A model generated the notes under the pieces. That model did no database searches and was not told the DNA's origin. It was given only the letters and a program-made list of their open reading frames with translations. DNA of 5,605 bases from Candidatus Bathyarchaeota archaeon. GTDB taxonomy: Archaea > Thermoproteota > Bathyarchaeia > Bathyarchaeales > Bathycorpusculaceae. Location: NCBI GenBank assembly GCA_026014845.1, contig JAOZHM010000144.1:1-5605 (forward strand), in the 5' to 3' direction. Below are positions 5,067 through 5,605 of the stretch, in pieces. The stretch's first letter is position 1; the number at the start of each line of letters is the position of its first letter. A program made the translations under genes and the position numbers.

Positions 5067-5219
5067 AACAACCTCGAACTTTGGCGATTTTTGCGCGCAA
5101 ACAAGAAACGATAGACCCCCTAGGTTTTCAACATCTCAAACGTCAGCACGGTTCTGTCAAGTCTTCGGTTGATCGCGAGCCCTGTCAAAAATCGGTTGAT
5201 AACCAAAAATTCTCGCTGA
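5067..5219. other. Non-coding stretch with T5, palindrome and tandem repeat
   Basis: No gene is supported on either strand. TTTTT at 5088-5092 lies 22 bases after the operon's stop and could end transcription. It overlaps the perfect 12-base palindrome TTTGCGCGCAAA (5090-5101). A decayed tandem repeat of about 28 bases follows at 5154-5208. The combination suggests a terminator plus regulatory or RNA-coding sequence, but nothing here matches a known RNA that I can recognise. Confidence 0.4.
5154..5200 (+). repeat. Imperfect tandem repeat of about 28 bases, two copies
   Basis: CTGTCAA, then 4 bases, then TCGGTTGAT (5154-5173) is repeated as CTGTCAA, 3 bases, TCGGTTGAT (5182-5200). The second copy begins 28 bases after the first. 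Sixteen bases per copy are identical in two blocks. There are only two copies, so it is not a CRISPR array. It may be a binding-site pair or the remnant of a duplication. Confidence 0.6.
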
Positions 5220-5278
5220 GTTCATATTAAGGAGCGATATATTATCTATGTTTTGTTCATATTAACAAGCTTTATATG
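5220..5278 (+). promoter_or_regulatory. Promoter region of the coiled-coil gene with an exact 11-base direct repeat
   Basis: GTTCATATTAA occurs exactly twice, at 5220-5230 and 5255-5265, 35 bases apart. A strong TATA-like TTTATATG lies at 5271-5278, and GATATATTATC at 5236-5246. The second repeat copy as TATA element would place the start site near 5288, just before the Shine-Dalgarno. TTTATATG would place it near 5300, inside it. Which element is used cannot be decided from sequence. Confidence 0.4.
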
Positions 5279-5292
5279 TGCAATTAGAAAAA

Positions 5293-5305
5293 GGGGGAGG
5301 AGGAG
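5293..5305 (+). promoter_or_regulatory. Very strong Shine-Dalgarno before the small coiled-coil gene
   Basis: GGGGGAGGAGGAG is by far the strongest ribosome site in the window; its last base is 4 bases before the ATG at 5310, and its first GGAGG (5296-5300) is 9 bases before it. It fixes 5310 as the start and rules out the in-frame TTG at 5253, which lies in the promoter. High expression is likely. Confidence 0.75.
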
Positions 5306-5309
5306 AAGA

Positions 5310-5534
5310 ATGTCAAAGGCAAAGAAGACGTATAGCGTGGCGCTGAGATTCGGAGGTATTGTAAAACAACAGCTAATTAGTGTTAAAAAAGATTTAACAA
5401 CTATCAAAGCACAGCTTAACCAAATAAGCACAACAATTGAAGACTTGGCTCTAAGAATTGAAGAAATCGAAAAAGTCTTGAAAGTGCCTAAAGTTAAGCA
5501 GAAGATCACAAAGAAATCTAAGAGGGTACCTTAG
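5310..5534 (+). CDS. Small basic coiled-coil protein of unknown function
   Basis: This 74-residue protein is not one I recognise. Residues 22-57 form an uninterrupted heptad pattern: L22, V25, L29, I32, L36, I39, I43, L46, I50, I53 and L57 alternate 3 and 4 apart over five heptads, predicting a stable coiled coil and so a dimer or higher oligomer. Both ends are basic: SKAKK at the start, and seven lysines and one arginine among the last 17 residues. These could bind nucleic acid. An aromatic and glycine stretch (YSVALRFGG, 8-16) precedes the coil. There is no signal peptide or membrane segment. The start is fixed by a strong Shine-Dalgarno. It has its own promoter-like region, 243 bases beyond the tRNA-binding gene, so it is probably a separate transcript. 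Architectural DNA-binding, scaffold or stress protein are all possible; none is supported directly. Confidence 0.75.
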   Translation: MSKAKKTYSVALRFGGIVKQQLISVKKDLTTIKAQLNQISTTIEDLALRIEEIEKVLKVPKVKQKITKKSKRVP

Positions 5535-5554
5535 ATTGACAACCTTCGTGAAGA

Positions 5555-5560
5555 TTTATA
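5555..5560 (+). promoter_or_regulatory. Possible TATA box for a gene beyond the window
   Basis: TTTATA lies 20 bases after the coiled-coil gene's stop and would predict a start site near 5584. The remaining bases to 5605 contain no recognisable gene start. The A7 run at 5571-5577 would read as T7 on the minus strand and could instead end a leftward transcript from outside the window. The evidence is thin. Confidence 0.2.
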
Positions 5561-5605
5561 GTCGTAAGACAAAAAAAGGGCTTAACTACACTACTCCAGA
5601 AAATA

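Noticed and set aside
5154..5200. CRISPR array
   Set aside because: Two diverged copies only, placed back to back without a spacer.
5253..5309. TTG at 5253 as the start of the coiled-coil protein, adding MFILTSFICAIRKRGRRRR
   Set aside because: The extra residues are encoded by the promoter and Shine-Dalgarno region; the purine-rich ribosome site clearly serves the ATG at 5310.
5246..5509. Hydrophobic minus-strand reading frame opposite the coiled-coil gene
   Set aside because: It is the mirror of a coding region with a strong Shine-Dalgarno and heptad pattern; the frame has no ribosome site of its own.

Overview
The window reads as archaeal chromosome, most likely a Thermoproteota-type lineage (Bathyarchaeia would fit, but this is inferred from gene content and style, not proven). 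The evidence is an archaeal-type tRNA wyosine enzyme (Taw1), a translin/TRAX-family protein, an archaeal-looking endonuclease V, TATA-box-like promoters, and a mix of Shine-Dalgarno-led and apparently near-leaderless starts (ATG, GTG, TTG). All eight genes I can support lie on the + strand.

Layout. Bases 1-91 hold no supported gene, only a possible promoter. Bases 92-2104 carry two radical SAM enzymes in a row: an uncharacterised one with a C-terminal extra iron-sulfur region, then Taw1 (4-demethylwyosine synthase). Bases 2105-2253 are a regulatory-looking gap with three closely spaced dyads, followed by a small AbrB-like protein (2254-2460). Two hairpins, each followed by a T run, then separate this gene from the next block.

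Bases 2620-5066 look like one operon of four genes: a translin/TRAX-type nuclease subunit with its acidic catalytic residues present, endonuclease V, an HD-domain phosphohydrolase with a good Shine-Dalgarno and TTG start, and a stand-alone OB-fold tRNA-binding protein (MetRS beta / CsaA-like). A 243-base non-coding stretch with a palindrome and short direct repeats follows. The window ends with a 74-residue coiled-coil protein that has a very strong Shine-Dalgarno.

Functionally, most of the window points to tRNA/RNA metabolism: wyosine synthesis at tRNA-Phe position 37, a C3PO-like RNase, an inosine-specific endonuclease, a possible HD nuclease and a tRNA binder. That these four operon genes act together in tRNA or RNA quality control is inference from gene order and family knowledge. 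Base composition of the + strand also changes from C-rich to G-rich around 2.9-3.3 kb although gene direction does not change.
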